64,000 nucleotides of DNA from RGIG3701 sp031553595 (GCA_031553595.1 JAVBLI010000009.1:372001-436000), one strand, 5' to 3'. Shown: positions 1 to 9,504, counted from the first letter of the stretch. Numbers and translations are program-made. The notes: a model not told the origin generated them from the letters alone.

Positions 1-1
1 T

Positions 2-1378
2 GATTCCGGCTCGCGGGATAAGCTGTTGCACGCCGCGGTGGAAACGGGGGATGTGGAGCTGTGCGCGTATGTGCTGGAATTTAATAAAAACGTGAACGTT
101 TCGGACTTCATGGAAAGAACCGCCCTGCATCAGGCAGCGAAAAATTTGGATTATGACATCTGCGCCCTGCTGATTTCGAAAGGCGCGAACGTGGACGCCC
201 GGCCGAAAGTGGGTGGCACGCCGCTGATTGATTTACTCCAGTCCTCGTACGCGTCGGACCCGGAAAAGGCGGTGAAAGTGATTCGGATTGCGCAGCTGTT
301 GCTGGACTCCGGCGCGAGCATGGAGCCGAAAAGTACGGGAAATTCTCTGCTGAACCGCACGGTGATGGACACCATAAAACATCATAATTCGCAGGATTTC
401 GTGGCTAAGCATTTTCAGTTGATGACCGGAAAATTCGATGAACGCGACACTCCGTCCGGTACGCTCGTGGCGGCTTATAAAGGCGATTTGCCGGAAGTGG
501 AGAAGCGGCTAAAGGACGGTGTGGATCTGGAAACGAAAGATAAAAGCGGTGAAACAGCCCTGCATTTCGCCATTCGCGGCGGCCAGACGGAGGTGTGTAA
601 ATTCCTGCTGGCGAATGGCGCGGACACCGAGGCGCCGGGCATCTTTAAAGCCACGCCCCTGCATTACGCGGCGGCGTACGGACGCACCGAGATCATTCCG
701 CTGCTGCTGAAAAAGAAGGCGGATGCGAATGCGCAGGATAATAACAAAAAAGGCACGCCGCTGGTGTGGGCGATTTACGCTTCGCGCGGCGACTGTGTGG
801 AGATGCTGATAAAAGGCGGCGCGGAAGCGGCGCTGGATACGGATCAGCCGTCGCCGTTTCGCATGGCGCTGGAGATGAATCAGGCCTCGCTGTGTAAGCT
901 GCTGTGTGAAAACGGGGTGGATGTGAACGAGGAAATTCGCCGCATGGGATTCACCGCAAAACACTCATTCCTGAGTAAGCCGTTTACGATTTCGCAGCTT
1001 CAGATTCTCAAGGAATGCGGCATGGACTTCGCGCTGGCGGATTATAAAGGAGATACGGTGCTGCACCAGTTGGTCGCCAGCCGCGGCTGGGACGCCGTCG
1101 TTTTCGCCATGGATAACGGGGCGGACATCACCGCGAGGAATGATGCCGGGAAGACACCGCTGGAAACCGGAAGTCTAGTGCCCATCCCGGTGAAAGTGCG
1201 TGCCCGGATGATTGCGGCCGCGGAGACGAAAACGAAATCGTCGGGGACACCGAAAGCGAAAAGCGCGACCGCGGCCGGTAAAAAGCCCGCGAAAACGCCA
1301 CCGAATGCGAAAATGGTGACGGATGCAAAGAAACCTACGGACACGAAAAAATCCGAGGACACGAAGAAAGCCGGGTGA
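2..1378 (+). CDS. Ankyrin-repeat protein, 5' end outside window
   Basis: The reading frame is open from base 2, so the gene starts to the left of the window; about 458 residues are present. The sequence is a run of ankyrin repeats, recognisable by repeated TALHxA and TPLHYAA motifs followed by LLxxGA and NGAD helices. Ankyrin repeats are protein-binding scaffolds; no catalytic domain is seen. The last ~45 residues are a low-complexity Lys/Thr/Ala/Pro tail. The whole visible part aligns repeat by repeat with the C-terminal half of the next gene, including the odd insert around VAKHFQLMTGKFDERD (VAKYLQMKSGVFPNA in the neighbour), so the two are tandem paralogues. The neighbour has a signal peptide; whether this one does cannot be seen. 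Function unknown. Confidence 0.85.
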   Translation, partial: DSGSRDKLLHAAVETGDVELCAYVLEFNKNVNVSDFMERTALHQAAKNLDYDICALLISKGANVDARPKVGGTPLIDLLQSSYASDPEKAVKVIRIAQLLLDSGASMEPKSTGNSLLNRTVMDTIKHHNSQDFVAKHFQLMTGKFDERDTPSGTLVAAYKGDLPEVEKRLKDGVDLETKDKSGETALHFAIRGGQTEVCKFLLANGADTEAPGIFKATPLHYAAAYGRTEIIPLLLKKKADANAQDNNKKGTPLVWAIYASRGDCVEMLIKGGAEAALDTDQPSPFRMALEMNQASLCKLLCENGVDVNEEIRRMGFTAKHSFLSKPFTISQLQILKECGMDFALADYKGDTVLHQLVASRGWDAVVFAMDNGADITARNDAGKTPLETGSLVPIPVKVRARMIAAAETKTKSSGTPKAKSATAAGKKPAKTPPNAKMVTDAKKPTDTKKSEDTKKAG

Positions 1379-1407
1379 GCGGCGCGGTGTGAATTTCAGA
1401 CCTTCAG

Positions 1408-1445
1408 CGGGGCGCGGAGGCGTTTTTTCTTCCGCGTCCCCTTTT
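1408..1445 (+). terminator. Likely rho-independent terminator of the first ankyrin gene
   Basis: A GC-rich stem (GGGGCGCGGA with TCCGCGTCCCC, one bulge) is followed by TTTTA, 30 bases after the stop codon and before the second ankyrin gene. Confidence 0.5.
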
Positions 1446-1476
1446 ATATACCTGCCAAAAAATGATGGAGTATCCC

Positions 1477-4128
1477 ATGAAAAAGTGTGCAATGTGCGTG
1501 ACGCTTTTATGTCTCACGTTTTGTGTCGGTGTAAAAACGCACGGGGCGGAAACGCTGGCCTGGCCGGATTTTGAAGATCTGCCTGCGTGGGAGGCGTACC
1601 TTGCCGGCGGTGCGGATGTGAACGCGGCGGATGAGACGGGGAAGACGGCGCTGCACTGGGCCGTGTCCCGGAATGAAGCGCTCGCGGCGTTTCTCATAAA
1701 ACACGGCGCGGAAGTGGATTACCGCGAGAAAAACGGCATGACGCCGCTGATGCTGGCGGCGGGGAATGAGGAGCACGGTTTCGCGTGCGTGCCGATTCTG
1801 ATCGCGGCAGGTGCGGACGTGAACGCCACAGATTTAAAAGGATGTGACGTGCTGGTACGGGTGCGCCGTTTTGATGCGAAAATCGTGAAGCAGTTACTGG
1901 ATGCCGGGCTGGTGGTGGCACACGACTGCGTGACGCAGGGGCAGCGGAATCCGGAGGCGGCACCGCTTTTAGTGATGCCGGGCACGAAAGACCTGGACCC
2001 GGAGGGTGCGCGTCTGGTGCTGGATGCCGGGCCGAATTTCGGCGAGGAGTTTACGTTCGGCTCGGAGGAATTTTATGAAGAGCAGGCTTATAATCTGTGC
2101 GTGGGTAAGGGAAATTACACGCTGGATAAACTGTTCCTGGAGCGGGGCATTATCCGCTTCACACCCGAGCGTGATGACAGCCGGATGCTGTTTTCGGCGC
2201 TTGGGAATGAGGCCGTGGTGAAGATGTTTCTCGAGCACGGAGCGAATCCGAATGTGGTGAGTGAGGGCGGTGTGCCGGTGCTTGCCGCGGCGATTAAGAA
2301 GAACATGAAGTCCGCGCGGGTGCTTCTGGAAAATGGGGCGCGGGTGAGTGTGCCGGAGGGGGTGGAATCGCCGCTGTTCGCCGCGCTGGAGATGGAGGAT
2401 GAGCCGTTGGTGCGCGAGTTTTTGGCGCGGGGTGCGGATGTGAATGCTGTGCGTCCGAAGACGGGGGAAACGCCGCTGATGCTGGCGGTGACGCAGGGGG
2501 ACGTGCAGACGGCCGGGCTGCTGCTGGATGCCGGGGCGGATGTGCATGGGAAAACGAAAAAAGGCCAGACGCTTCTGCTGGCGGCTGCATGGGGGGGCGA
2601 TTTGCCGCTGTGTAAGAAGCTGGTGGCGGTGGGGCTGGATGTGAACGCGGCGGATGGGCATGGCTGGTCTCCGTTGGCGGTGGCGATTTATCGTCATGAG
2701 GAAGAGATGGCACGGTTTCTGGTTGAGCACGGCGCTTCGCTGGCGGATCCGGAATTTCAGGAAAACTGGGATGTAAGGCCGCCGCTGTGGATGGCCGCGA
2801 AAACGGGGAACCTCGCGCTGTGCAAGTTTTTGGTCGAGCACGGCGCGCGGTGTGTGGACACGCCGGAGGATAAATGGAAGCTGCTGCATTTCGCGGCCCT
2901 GGGCGGAAATCCGGATGTGTGTGCGTACGTGCTGGCGTTTAACCCGGATGTGAACGCGCGGAATGTGACCGGCGCGACGGCCCTGAAATATATCGTGGGG
3001 GCTGATGCGGAGGTCGTGCCGAATGCCCCGGCGGTGTGTGAATATCTGATCGCGCGCGGGGCGGATGTGAATGCCGCGGACCGGCACGGATTTGCAGCGG
3101 TGTGGGCGGTGCATAACGGAAAAGCGTGGCAGCGGCAGTGCCGGGTGATTCAGACGCTGGCGGAGAACGGAGCGGACCTTCACCAGCGACGAAAGTACGG
3201 AAAAGACATGGAATTCGAAGAATCGCTCATGGATCGCGTGCTGGATCCGGAGAAAGGTTTTAGCCCGCTGGTGGCGAAATATCTCCAGATGAAAAGCGGC
3301 GTATTCCCGAATGCCGTCGCGCCCGACTCGCTGTGCATGGCGGCTGTGGACGGTGACATTCCGCGTGTAAAGCGCCTTTTGGCCGGTGGGAAAAATGTGA
3401 ATTTCAGAGAACCGGACGGCGAGACGCCCCTGCATTTCGCGGCCCGGGCCGGTCAGGCGGAAATGTGTAAATGGCTCGCGGAAAACGGTGCGGACGTGAA
3501 CGCGCCCGGCATTCACGGCGGCACGCCCCTGCATTACGCCGCGCTTTTCGGGCGTATAAAAGCGGTGGAGGCGCTGCTGGACGCCGGCGCGGACGTGAAC
3601 CGTTCAGACACCACCACGAAGAAGGAGCATCAGAAAATCACGCCGCTGGCCTGGGCCGTGCACGCCGGGCGCGCGGATGTGGCGGAGGCGCTCGTGTGGC
3701 GCGGGGCGGATGTCACCATGAAGACGCAGACATGGTACTGGGACGTCACGCCGCTGGTGCTGGCCGCGCGGAATCGGGATGAGGCGTGTGTGAAAGCGAT
3801 TCTCTCAGGCGGAATCAATCTCGCGGCGCTGGTGCGTGAGTCGACCTGGCGGAGTGAGATGGGCTTCATGGACCAGGAGGGCATGAAAATGCTCATGAAC
3901 CACTGCCGGGATTTCACCGCCCGCGACAAAAACGGCGACACCGTGCTGCACTGGTACGTAAACCACTGGCCGCGTCGCGAAGGCGTGCTGTTTCTGCTGG
4001 AAAACGGCTGTGACCCGGCGGCCAAAAATCATGCCGGAAAAACGCCCGCCGATCTCCTGCCCGACCTGAATATCGAGCAGCGAATGAAAAACCGCGTGGC
4101 GAATCTACTGGAAAAAAGTGAAAAATAA
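1477..4128 (+). CDS. Exported ankyrin-repeat protein
   Basis: 883 residues from the chosen ATG at 1477, which has a GGAG ribosome site 8 bases upstream and gives a clean signal peptide (MKKCAMCVTLLCLTF, probable cleavage after HGA); an ATG 15 bases earlier is in frame but less plausible. After the signal peptide the protein is almost wholly ankyrin repeats (TALHWAV, TPLMLAA, GADVNA units), roughly 18-20 of them, with two less regular stretches near residues 190-260 and 600-640. It should fold as a long solenoid in the periplasm or outside the cell and bind other proteins. It is a tandem paralogue of the gene before it. Partner unknown. Confidence 0.85.
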   Translation: MKKCAMCVTLLCLTFCVGVKTHGAETLAWPDFEDLPAWEAYLAGGADVNAADETGKTALHWAVSRNEALAAFLIKHGAEVDYREKNGMTPLMLAAGNEEHGFACVPILIAAGADVNATDLKGCDVLVRVRRFDAKIVKQLLDAGLVVAHDCVTQGQRNPEAAPLLVMPGTKDLDPEGARLVLDAGPNFGEEFTFGSEEFYEEQAYNLCVGKGNYTLDKLFLERGIIRFTPERDDSRMLFSALGNEAVVKMFLEHGANPNVVSEGGVPVLAAAIKKNMKSARVLLENGARVSVPEGVESPLFAALEMEDEPLVREFLARGADVNAVRPKTGETPLMLAVTQGDVQTAGLLLDAGADVHGKTKKGQTLLLAAAWGGDLPLCKKLVAVGLDVNAADGHGWSPLAVAIYRHEEEMARFLVEHGASLADPEFQENWDVRPPLWMAAKTGNLALCKFLVEHGARCVDTPEDKWKLLHFAALGGNPDVCAYVLAFNPDVNARNVTGATALKYIVGADAEVVPNAPAVCEYLIARGADVNAADRHGFAAVWAVHNGKAWQRQCRVIQTLAENGADLHQRRKYGKDMEFEESLMDRVLDPEKGFSPLVAKYLQMKSGVFPNAVAPDSLCMAAVDGDIPRVKRLLAGGKNVNFREPDGETPLHFAARAGQAEMCKWLAENGADVNAPGIHGGTPLHYAALFGRIKAVEALLDAGADVNRSDTTTKKEHQKITPLAWAVHAGRADVAEALVWRGADVTMKTQTWYWDVTPLVLAARNRDEACVKAILSGGINLAALVRESTWRSEMGFMDQEGMKMLMNHCRDFTARDKNGDTVLHWYVNHWPRREGVLFLLENGCDPAAKNHAGKTPADLLPDLNIEQRMKNRVANLLEKSEK

Positions 4129-4201
4129 CTGCCAAAAACAAGTTTTTGATAAAAAAATGATATTTTCCTGGTTTTTCTTTCAAGATGCAGTGCCCGGACA
4201 C

Positions 4202-4231
4202 TTGCGTGGGCGAGTCGCTTTATGATATAAT
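4202..4231 (+). promoter_or_regulatory. Candidate sigma-70-like promoter for the diheme PD40 gene
   Basis: TTGCGT, an 18-base spacer and TATAAT at 4226-4231; a second TATAAT lies at 4235-4240. The gene starts about 110 bases downstream. Confidence 0.45.
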
Positions 4232-4348
4232 ACGTATAATATTATGGAATATGCGCAGAGTGCATTCCGTAAGTGTTTTTTTACCTACCTATTTTTGGGG
4301 TTGCAGTTTCTGCAAAAAAAGTCAGAATTTACAGGAGAAAGTCAAAGT

Positions 4349-7216
4349 ATGAAACGTTTTTTGTGTCTTTTGGCCTGTGCCGGGATGCTCTTCGGAGCCC
4401 TGAACACAGCCGCCGCCCAGTTCCAGCCGACGACGGAAAAGGGCATTCAGCAACTGGAGACGGACTGGCTATACCAGTGCGATAACGAGCCGACGTTTGC
4501 GAAGGCGAAGCAGGAAATCGCGTGGGCGAAGGAAATCGCCGACCGCATTTCGAAGATGGACAATGCGCCCGACATGGCGCCGCAGCTTGCGAAGCTGGAT
4601 GAGTTGGAGAAGAAAATCGATGCGGCGACCGAAACTCCTGAAACCGCGAAAGCGCTTTATCTGGACGTCCGCCGCGCGAAGCGTGAAATCGTGTTCCGCA
4701 ACCCACTGGTCGACTTCACCGAACTGCTGATGATCGACAATCCGTACCCGGCCGGCAAGCCCGGCGACGCGACGGACGAGTGGGGCCACGAGGCCCGTCA
4801 CCGCAACGGTTTCATGGCGTGCGACGGCGGAAGCCTGATCGTCACCGGCCTGAACCCCGGCGAACTCAAGCGGAACGTCACCCCCGAATTCAAGGGCAGT
4901 TTCTGGCGTCCTGACCTTTCTTTCGACGCGAAGAAGGTCCTGATGAGCTACCGCCCCGAAGGTGAAAAATCCTTCCATATGTACGAAGTGAACGTCGACG
5001 GCTCCGATCTCAAGCAGCTCACCCGCGGTGACTACGACGATCTGGACCCGATCTATACCCCCGAAGGCAAAATCGTGTTCTGCAGCAGCCGGCAGCATTC
5101 CTATGTGCGCTGCATGCCCATGACGCATGCGTTTTCGCTGTCTCGCTGCGACGGCGACGGCAAAAACATTTACATCATTTCCGCCAATGGCGAACCGGAA
5201 TACATGGCGAACATGCTGGCCGACGGCCGCGTGATCTTCACCCGCTGGGAGTACACCGACAAAGCCCTGTGGCGCGTGCAGAGCCTCTGGACCGCCAACC
5301 CGGACGGCACCAACCCGCAGATTTTCTGGGGCAACCAGAGCGTGTGGCCCGACGTGCTGACCGAAGCGAAAGCCATCCCCGGCAGCAAGAAAGTCATGTT
5401 CACGGCGGTCGGCCACCACGCGTGGTTCAACGGATCGATTGGCATGATCAACCCGGAAAAGGGTTTGGATTACCCGCACGGACTGTCCCGCATCACGCGT
5501 GAGGTGGACTGGCCGGAAGTCGGCAACGGCCCGAACGATCCCCCGGCGGACTATGATTATCATAAGGCCGGCAACTATTTCGCCTACAAATCCCCCCATC
5601 CACTGAGCGAGGAATACTTCCTGGTCTCGGCCCGTGACGGCGGCCATCTGTACAGCGGCCCGCACCACAACTGGTACTTCAACGTCTATTTCCAGGACGT
5701 TTACGGTAACAAAGAGCTGATGTACGAAGGCGATTACAATGCGTATTATGCCGTTCCGCTGCGTGCGCGTCCCGTTCCGCTGGAGCGGCCCGACAAAGTC
5801 GAGTGGCCCAAAATCGTCGACGGCGTCCCCGAAAAACCCGCTGACGGCGTCCTCTACAGCAATAACGTATTCGAAGGCGCCCCCGAAATCCTGCGGGAAA
5901 AGGGCAAGTTCATCCGCATCATCCAGATGGATCCGAAGACCTACACCACATGGCATAAAACCGTGCAGCACGATGGCCCGGCCGTCAGCGTCTTCCAGGC
6001 CGACGGCGTGAAGCGCATCATCGGCACCGTTCCGATCGAATCCGACGGCAGCGTGAACTTCCGCGTTCCGCCGGGAGAAGCGATCTTCTTCGAAATGCTC
6101 GACGAAAACGGCATGGCCATCCACGTCATGCGTTCCTTCACGTACGTGATGCCGGGCGAAACCCGCGGCTGTTTCGGCTGCCATGAAATGAGCCTCCAGA
6201 CGCGTGGCAACATGGAAATGCAGTCCGGCAACATGAGCATCGCGCTGCGGAAACCCTCCGTGGTGCCGACGCCTCCGAGCTGGGGCATGGAGAGCATCAG
6301 CTGGGCGCGTTTCGTGCAGCCCGTGCTCGACCGCAACTGTGGCAAGTGCCATCAGGATCCCGAAAACGACGCGTATAAGAAGCTGAACATGGTCGAGCGT
6401 CCCTCCGCCAAAGGCTGGTGGGGCAACGTGTATTCCCGTCCGAACGACATCAGCCCGTTCACCGAGCCGTACCTGACGCTGGTCTCCGGCGACTGCGGTT
6501 GGGGCGGCAGCAAACCGAAGAATGACAAGGGCGTTCCGATTAACCTCGCCGGCGTTTTCGTCGTGGAAGGTTACGACCCGAACGACCCGAACAACCTCCG
6601 CACGCTGGCCCCGTACTCGTCGTACTCGCCCACCAGCCCGCTGATTCATAACGCCATCAGCGGCGAGCATCACGACGTGAAAGTCTCGAAAGAAGATGCC
6701 GAGAAGCTGATCGCGTGGGTGGACTGCAACGGCCCGTATCTCGGCGACGAGGAAATCCGCGACATGTACGATCCCTACTCGAAGACCGTGGAAACCATTC
6801 CGCCGGTGCGTCCGCGCATCCGCACGGCTCCGCGTATCAACCGGTTCAACATCCGTCAGGATGGCGACTCGGAAAAAGTGGCGTTGGGCCCGCTGGAAAT
6901 CCTGGAAGATCGCACGTACGACGCCAACGCGCGGATGCGGCTGCGGGAGTTCGAGGAATTCTCCGGCCAGAAGCTCGACGTGGAAATCCTCAGCGCCAAA
7001 TACGGTGCTGGCGACACGTGGCTCGACGTAACCGAAAAGGTGAAGAAAGCGTATAACGGATCCCGGCTCGTGCCGCTGCATCCCTACAATGAGGTTTTCG
7101 GTGACCCCGTCAAAGACACGGTGAAGACCGTCCGCGTGACGTTCAAGTATGCCGACGGCACGGAGCGTGAAGCGGTGTACGCGGAAAAAGACCCGATCAT
7201 CCTTCCCACGAAGTAA
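4349..7216 (+). CDS. Exported PD40 beta-propeller protein with two CxxCH haem motifs (HzsA-related)
   Basis: 955 residues from the ATG at 4349, chosen because it has a CAGGAGAAA ribosome site and a typical signal peptide (MKRFLCLLACAGMLF...NTAAA). A helical, charged N-terminal part (about 30-130) precedes a WD40-like/PD40 propeller (repeats such as NVDGSDLKQLTRG and NPDGTNPQIFWG). Two c-type haem motifs follow: CFGCH at 608-612 and CGKCH at 664-668. This domain order is that of the planctomycete family related to the alpha subunit of hydrazine synthase. True anammox HzsA works in a three-subunit complex and no beta/gamma partner is nearby, so a hydrazine role is not supported; a periplasmic electron-transfer or oxidoreductase role is more likely. 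Monocistronic, with its own promoter and terminator. Confidence 0.75.
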   Translation: MKRFLCLLACAGMLFGALNTAAAQFQPTTEKGIQQLETDWLYQCDNEPTFAKAKQEIAWAKEIADRISKMDNAPDMAPQLAKLDELEKKIDAATETPETAKALYLDVRRAKREIVFRNPLVDFTELLMIDNPYPAGKPGDATDEWGHEARHRNGFMACDGGSLIVTGLNPGELKRNVTPEFKGSFWRPDLSFDAKKVLMSYRPEGEKSFHMYEVNVDGSDLKQLTRGDYDDLDPIYTPEGKIVFCSSRQHSYVRCMPMTHAFSLSRCDGDGKNIYIISANGEPEYMANMLADGRVIFTRWEYTDKALWRVQSLWTANPDGTNPQIFWGNQSVWPDVLTEAKAIPGSKKVMFTAVGHHAWFNGSIGMINPEKGLDYPHGLSRITREVDWPEVGNGPNDPPADYDYHKAGNYFAYKSPHPLSEEYFLVSARDGGHLYSGPHHNWYFNVYFQDVYGNKELMYEGDYNAYYAVPLRARPVPLERPDKVEWPKIVDGVPEKPADGVLYSNNVFEGAPEILREKGKFIRIIQMDPKTYTTWHKTVQHDGPAVSVFQADGVKRIIGTVPIESDGSVNFRVPPGEAIFFEMLDENGMAIHVMRSFTYVMPGETRGCFGCHEMSLQTRGNMEMQSGNMSIALRKPSVVPTPPSWGMESISWARFVQPVLDRNCGKCHQDPENDAYKKLNMVERPSAKGWWGNVYSRPNDISPFTEPYLTLVSGDCGWGGSKPKNDKGVPINLAGVFVVEGYDPNDPNNLRTLAPYSSYSPTSPLIHNAISGEHHDVKVSKEDAEKLIAWVDCNGPYLGDEEIRDMYDPYSKTVETIPPVRPRIRTAPRINRFNIRQDGDSEKVALGPLEILEDRTYDANARMRLREFEEFSGQKLDVEILSAKYGAGDTWLDVTEKVKKAYNGSRLVPLHPYNEVFGDPVKDTVKTVRVTFKYADGTEREAVYAEKDPIILPTK

Positions 7217-7244
7217 GCGCTTCGGCGGAAAAATCGGAATGAAA

Positions 7245-7281
7245 AAAAGCGGCTGGGCGCGATGCCTGGCCGCTTTTCTTT
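7245..7281 (+). terminator. Rho-independent terminator of the PD40 gene
   Basis: Perfect 9-bp stem AAAAGCGGC / GCCGCTTTT with a 15-base loop, then TCTTTT, 28 bases after the stop codon. Confidence 0.8.
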
Positions 7282-7326
7282 TGCGCTGGATATTCTCACC
7301 TGCGTAAAAAGCTGATCATTTTCCAT

Positions 7327-7404
7327 AAAACAGCAGCCGGAAATGAAGCGAAGCGGGATGACCGGATAAGCACCGCCGAGTGTTTCCCCACTTCGCTCCG
7401 GCCG
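7327..7404 (-). repeat. Dispersed inverted-repeat element, copy 1 (truncated)
   Basis: Read on the minus strand it carries the family loop (GAAGTGGGGAAACACTCGG), TATCCGGTCAT core and the CCGGCTGCTGTTTT outer arm; the other outer arm is lost at the flavin reductase 3' end, whose stop codon lies at the element edge. The flank 7290-7326 matches the extended flank of copy 6. Confidence 0.8.
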
Positions 7405-7905
7405 TTACGCGTCTTCATAACACGCCACAATTTTTCCTGTGTAAAGCGTGTGAATCTCTTCCGCGGTATACTGGAACCGGCGCCGGGTGTCGGCTGGGAC
7501 TTCCTCCAACTCAAGTGGTGCGCGGTAAATGATTTCGCACTCATACGTGACGCCACCGCCGGCGATGATGGGCGTCAGCACTTCCCGTGACGGTTTAAGC
7601 ATCATGCCGCACTCTGCGAATTTATCCACATTCCGGCCGCTGCGCGACCCGCAGAATGCCAGGGCTTTCTTCCAGCGCTCGCTTGTCGGCACGCTGACCG
7701 TGAAGTCCTCCGCGTGTTCCAGCAGCGAATGCGTGTACCGCGTGTTCCGCACGAGCACCGTAAACACGGGCAGGCTCCACTGGATGCCGACCAGCCCCCA
7801 GCCGATGGTCATGGTGTTCACCAGTTCCTCGCTTTTCACAGTCAAAAACGCCCCGCCGCTGCCCAGTTGCGCCAGCACTTCATCCAGACGATCATTAAAT
7901 TGCAT
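7405..7905 (-). CDS. Flavin reductase-like FMN-binding split-barrel protein
   Basis: 166 residues, the usual length for this family. The N-terminal part (GGAFLTVKSEELVNTMTIGW) and the motif SLPVFTVLVRNTRYTH match the flavin reductase-like domain that binds FMN and transfers electrons from NAD(P)H. Start chosen at the ATG with an AAGGAAA ribosome site. It follows the DUF169 gene on the same strand with a 15-base gap, so the two probably form an operon. Substrate not predictable. The stop codon sits at the edge of a truncated repeat element, so the last residues may have been altered by that insertion. Confidence 0.8.
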   Translation of the reverse strand: MQFNDRLDEVLAQLGSGGAFLTVKSEELVNTMTIGWGLVGIQWSLPVFTVLVRNTRYTHSLLEHAEDFTVSVPTSERWKKALAFCGSRSGRNVDKFAECGMMLKPSREVLTPIIAGGGVTYECEIIYRAPLELEEVPADTRRRFQYTAEEIHTLYTGKIVACYEDA

Positions 7906-7920
7906 ATCCGTTTCCTTTCT

Positions 7921-8757
7921 TTATGACTTCGATTCTTTCTTCCACTGCGATTCGCTCATCGCCACGCGTTTTTGGATGCCCTCCGCCTGCTTCGTGCTCA
8001 GGAACGAATCATGCATTCCGGCCAGCATTTTTTCATACAGCGAAAGCGGCAGTGCCAGCGACAACTCGTCCGGTTTATAAAAACTTCGGCACGAAACGTC
8101 ATTTCCGCCGATGACGGCACGCTCCACGCCGCGGGCTTTATAATGCAGCGGCCAGGCGATCAGATTTCCGCAGCCGGCCCCGAACGGCGCGACGCACATT
8201 TCCGAATCATCTCCGGCGAATGCCGCCAGCGCCATGAGCGCCGAGAGCAGTTCGCCGCGAGCAAAAAACGCCACGATCAGCGGCGGGTCATCATCCGAAA
8301 AAAGCGAAAGCGGCTGGATGACGCAGTATTTTTTCGCGGCTGGCACAGGGTCAAGAAATGCGAAAAATTCGCGACTTTTTTCCGGACTGGGCAGAAAACG
8401 CTCCCCGTCCATCACGCCGGGAATGCCGGTGGAGACGTAATAAAGCGTGCCGTCCAGCGCCGGTTTATGAAACCCGGCATAAAACGAAGCCCCCAGGCAC
8501 CCGTAAGCGTCCGCCGCCAGCCACGTGGGCTTCTTCTGCCGCCGCACGTTAAAAATTTTCGCCATGACGCAACTGAAATTTTTGTAGAGGGCCTCCTGAT
8601 CCAGCTCCCCGGCGCGTTCCGCTTCCACCGAAAGCGCCGGCCCAGGCCGCGGCCCCGTCCCATCCGGCTTTTCGTCCGTGAAATAAATTCCCAGCGGTTC
8701 CTCGTCGTGCCCGAGAAGATGTAGGAGTTCCTGCGTTTTTTCACTCAGCGTGTTCAT
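7921..8757 (-). CDS. DUF169 domain protein
   Basis: 278 residues resembling the DUF169 family: an N-terminal EPLGIYFTDEKP segment, the Cys- and Gly-containing stretch WLAADAYGCLGASFYAGF, and a later CVAPFGAGCGNLIAWPL segment. The family has no established biochemical role; conserved Cys residues suggest metal or cofactor binding, which is inference. It is the first gene of a two-gene unit with the flavin reductase, which hints at a redox role. A good promoter lies 63-90 bases upstream. No signal peptide or membrane segment. Confidence 0.75.
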   Translation of the reverse strand: MNTLSEKTQELLHLLGHDEEPLGIYFTDEKPDGTGPRPGPALSVEAERAGELDQEALYKNFSCVMAKIFNVRRQKKPTWLAADAYGCLGASFYAGFHKPALDGTLYYVSTGIPGVMDGERFLPSPEKSREFFAFLDPVPAAKKYCVIQPLSLFSDDDPPLIVAFFARGELLSALMALAAFAGDDSEMCVAPFGAGCGNLIAWPLHYKARGVERAVIGGNDVSCRSFYKPDELSLALPLSLYEKMLAGMHDSFLSTKQAEGIQKRVAMSESQWKKESKS

Positions 8758-8819
8758 GGCGTTCCCCTTATGCGAAGTGATTTAATGAGGCGTGCACGCA
8801 ACGAAACGCACACACGTTC

Positions 8820-8848
8820 ATTATACCCCCCGCACGCGCAGGGGGCAA
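8820..8848 (-). promoter_or_regulatory. Promoter for the DUF169/flavin reductase operon
   Basis: On the minus strand: TTGCCC (8843-8848), 17-base spacer, TATAAT (8820-8825). Confidence 0.6.
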
Positions 8849-8875
8849 GTGTGGAGACGGCCGGGTGAGTGAAGT

Positions 8876-9030
8876 TTATGCTCCCACACGTCACAAACCG
8901 ATTTGCTTTGCATGAAAACAGCAGCCGGGAGTGGAGTGGACTGACTCACAATGACCGGATCGAAGTGGGGAAACACGCGGCGGTGCTTATCCGGTCATTC
9001 CGCTGACGCTACATTCCAGGCTGCTGTTTT
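8876..9030 (+). repeat. Dispersed inverted-repeat element, copy 2
   Basis: Core 8915-9030: AACAGCAGCC outer arm, AATGACCGGAT / ATCCGGTCATT inner stem, and a loop nearly identical to copy 1. The left flank 8876-8914 (CGTCACAAACCG...) matches, in reverse complement, the right flank of copy 6, so the full element is longer than the core hairpin. Confidence 0.85.
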
Positions 9031-9045
9031 CCGCGATGTACTTTA

Positions 9046-9501
9046 TCATCCGTTTCCGTCAGGCGAGAAGCGTAAATGCAGCAGCGGAAACGGTCGGCCC
9101 TGGCCATCCACCGGCGAGCGGGCGATGACGCGGAATCCCAGACGCTCGTAAAACCCCACGGCTTGTGGGTTCTGCTCGTTCACGTCCACCAGCCGGATGC
9201 CTTTTTCGTGAATCGCGAAATCCATCAACCGGCGCCCGATTCCCCGTCCGCGCAGGTCGGGGCGAATGAACAGCATCTCCACTTTATCCTCCGAAAGCCC
9301 GAGAAACCCCGCGATCCGCCCGGCCTCACGTACACAGAAAAGCCGCACCGCTGGGAAGTACACGTCACGCACGCTGGGCTTTAACTCCAGAATATCCGCC
9401 TCGCTGAGAAAATCATGCGTCGCCCGGACAGACGCCTCCCAGACCGCCAGCAACTCGTCATAATCCTCTCGTGTAACGTGCGAGATAGTGTCGTCTTTCA
9501 T
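9046..9501 (-). CDS. GNAT-family N-acetyltransferase
   Basis: 151 residues with the acetyl-CoA-binding motif of GNAT enzymes (RPDLRGRGIGRRLMDFA, matching Q/RxxGxG/A) and the C-terminal NPQAVGFYERLGFRV motif. It would transfer an acetyl group from acetyl-CoA to an unknown amine. The start lies 3 bases after the stop of the glutamate-synthase-like gene on the same strand, so it is the last gene of that transcription unit; the partnership need not be functional. Confidence 0.85.
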   Translation of the reverse strand: MKDDTISHVTREDYDELLAVWEASVRATHDFLSEADILELKPSVRDVYFPAVRLFCVREAGRIAGFLGLSEDKVEMLFIRPDLRGRGIGRRLMDFAIHEKGIRLVDVNEQNPQAVGFYERLGFRVIARSPVDGQGRPFPLLHLRFSPDGNG

Positions 9502-9504
9502 GAG

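Noticed and set aside
4469..7081. 870-codon open frame opposite the PD40 gene
   Set aside because: Its sequence is the Arg/His/Val-rich type expected from the antisense of a GC-rich gene, with no signal or domain; the plus-strand gene has a signal peptide and haem motifs.
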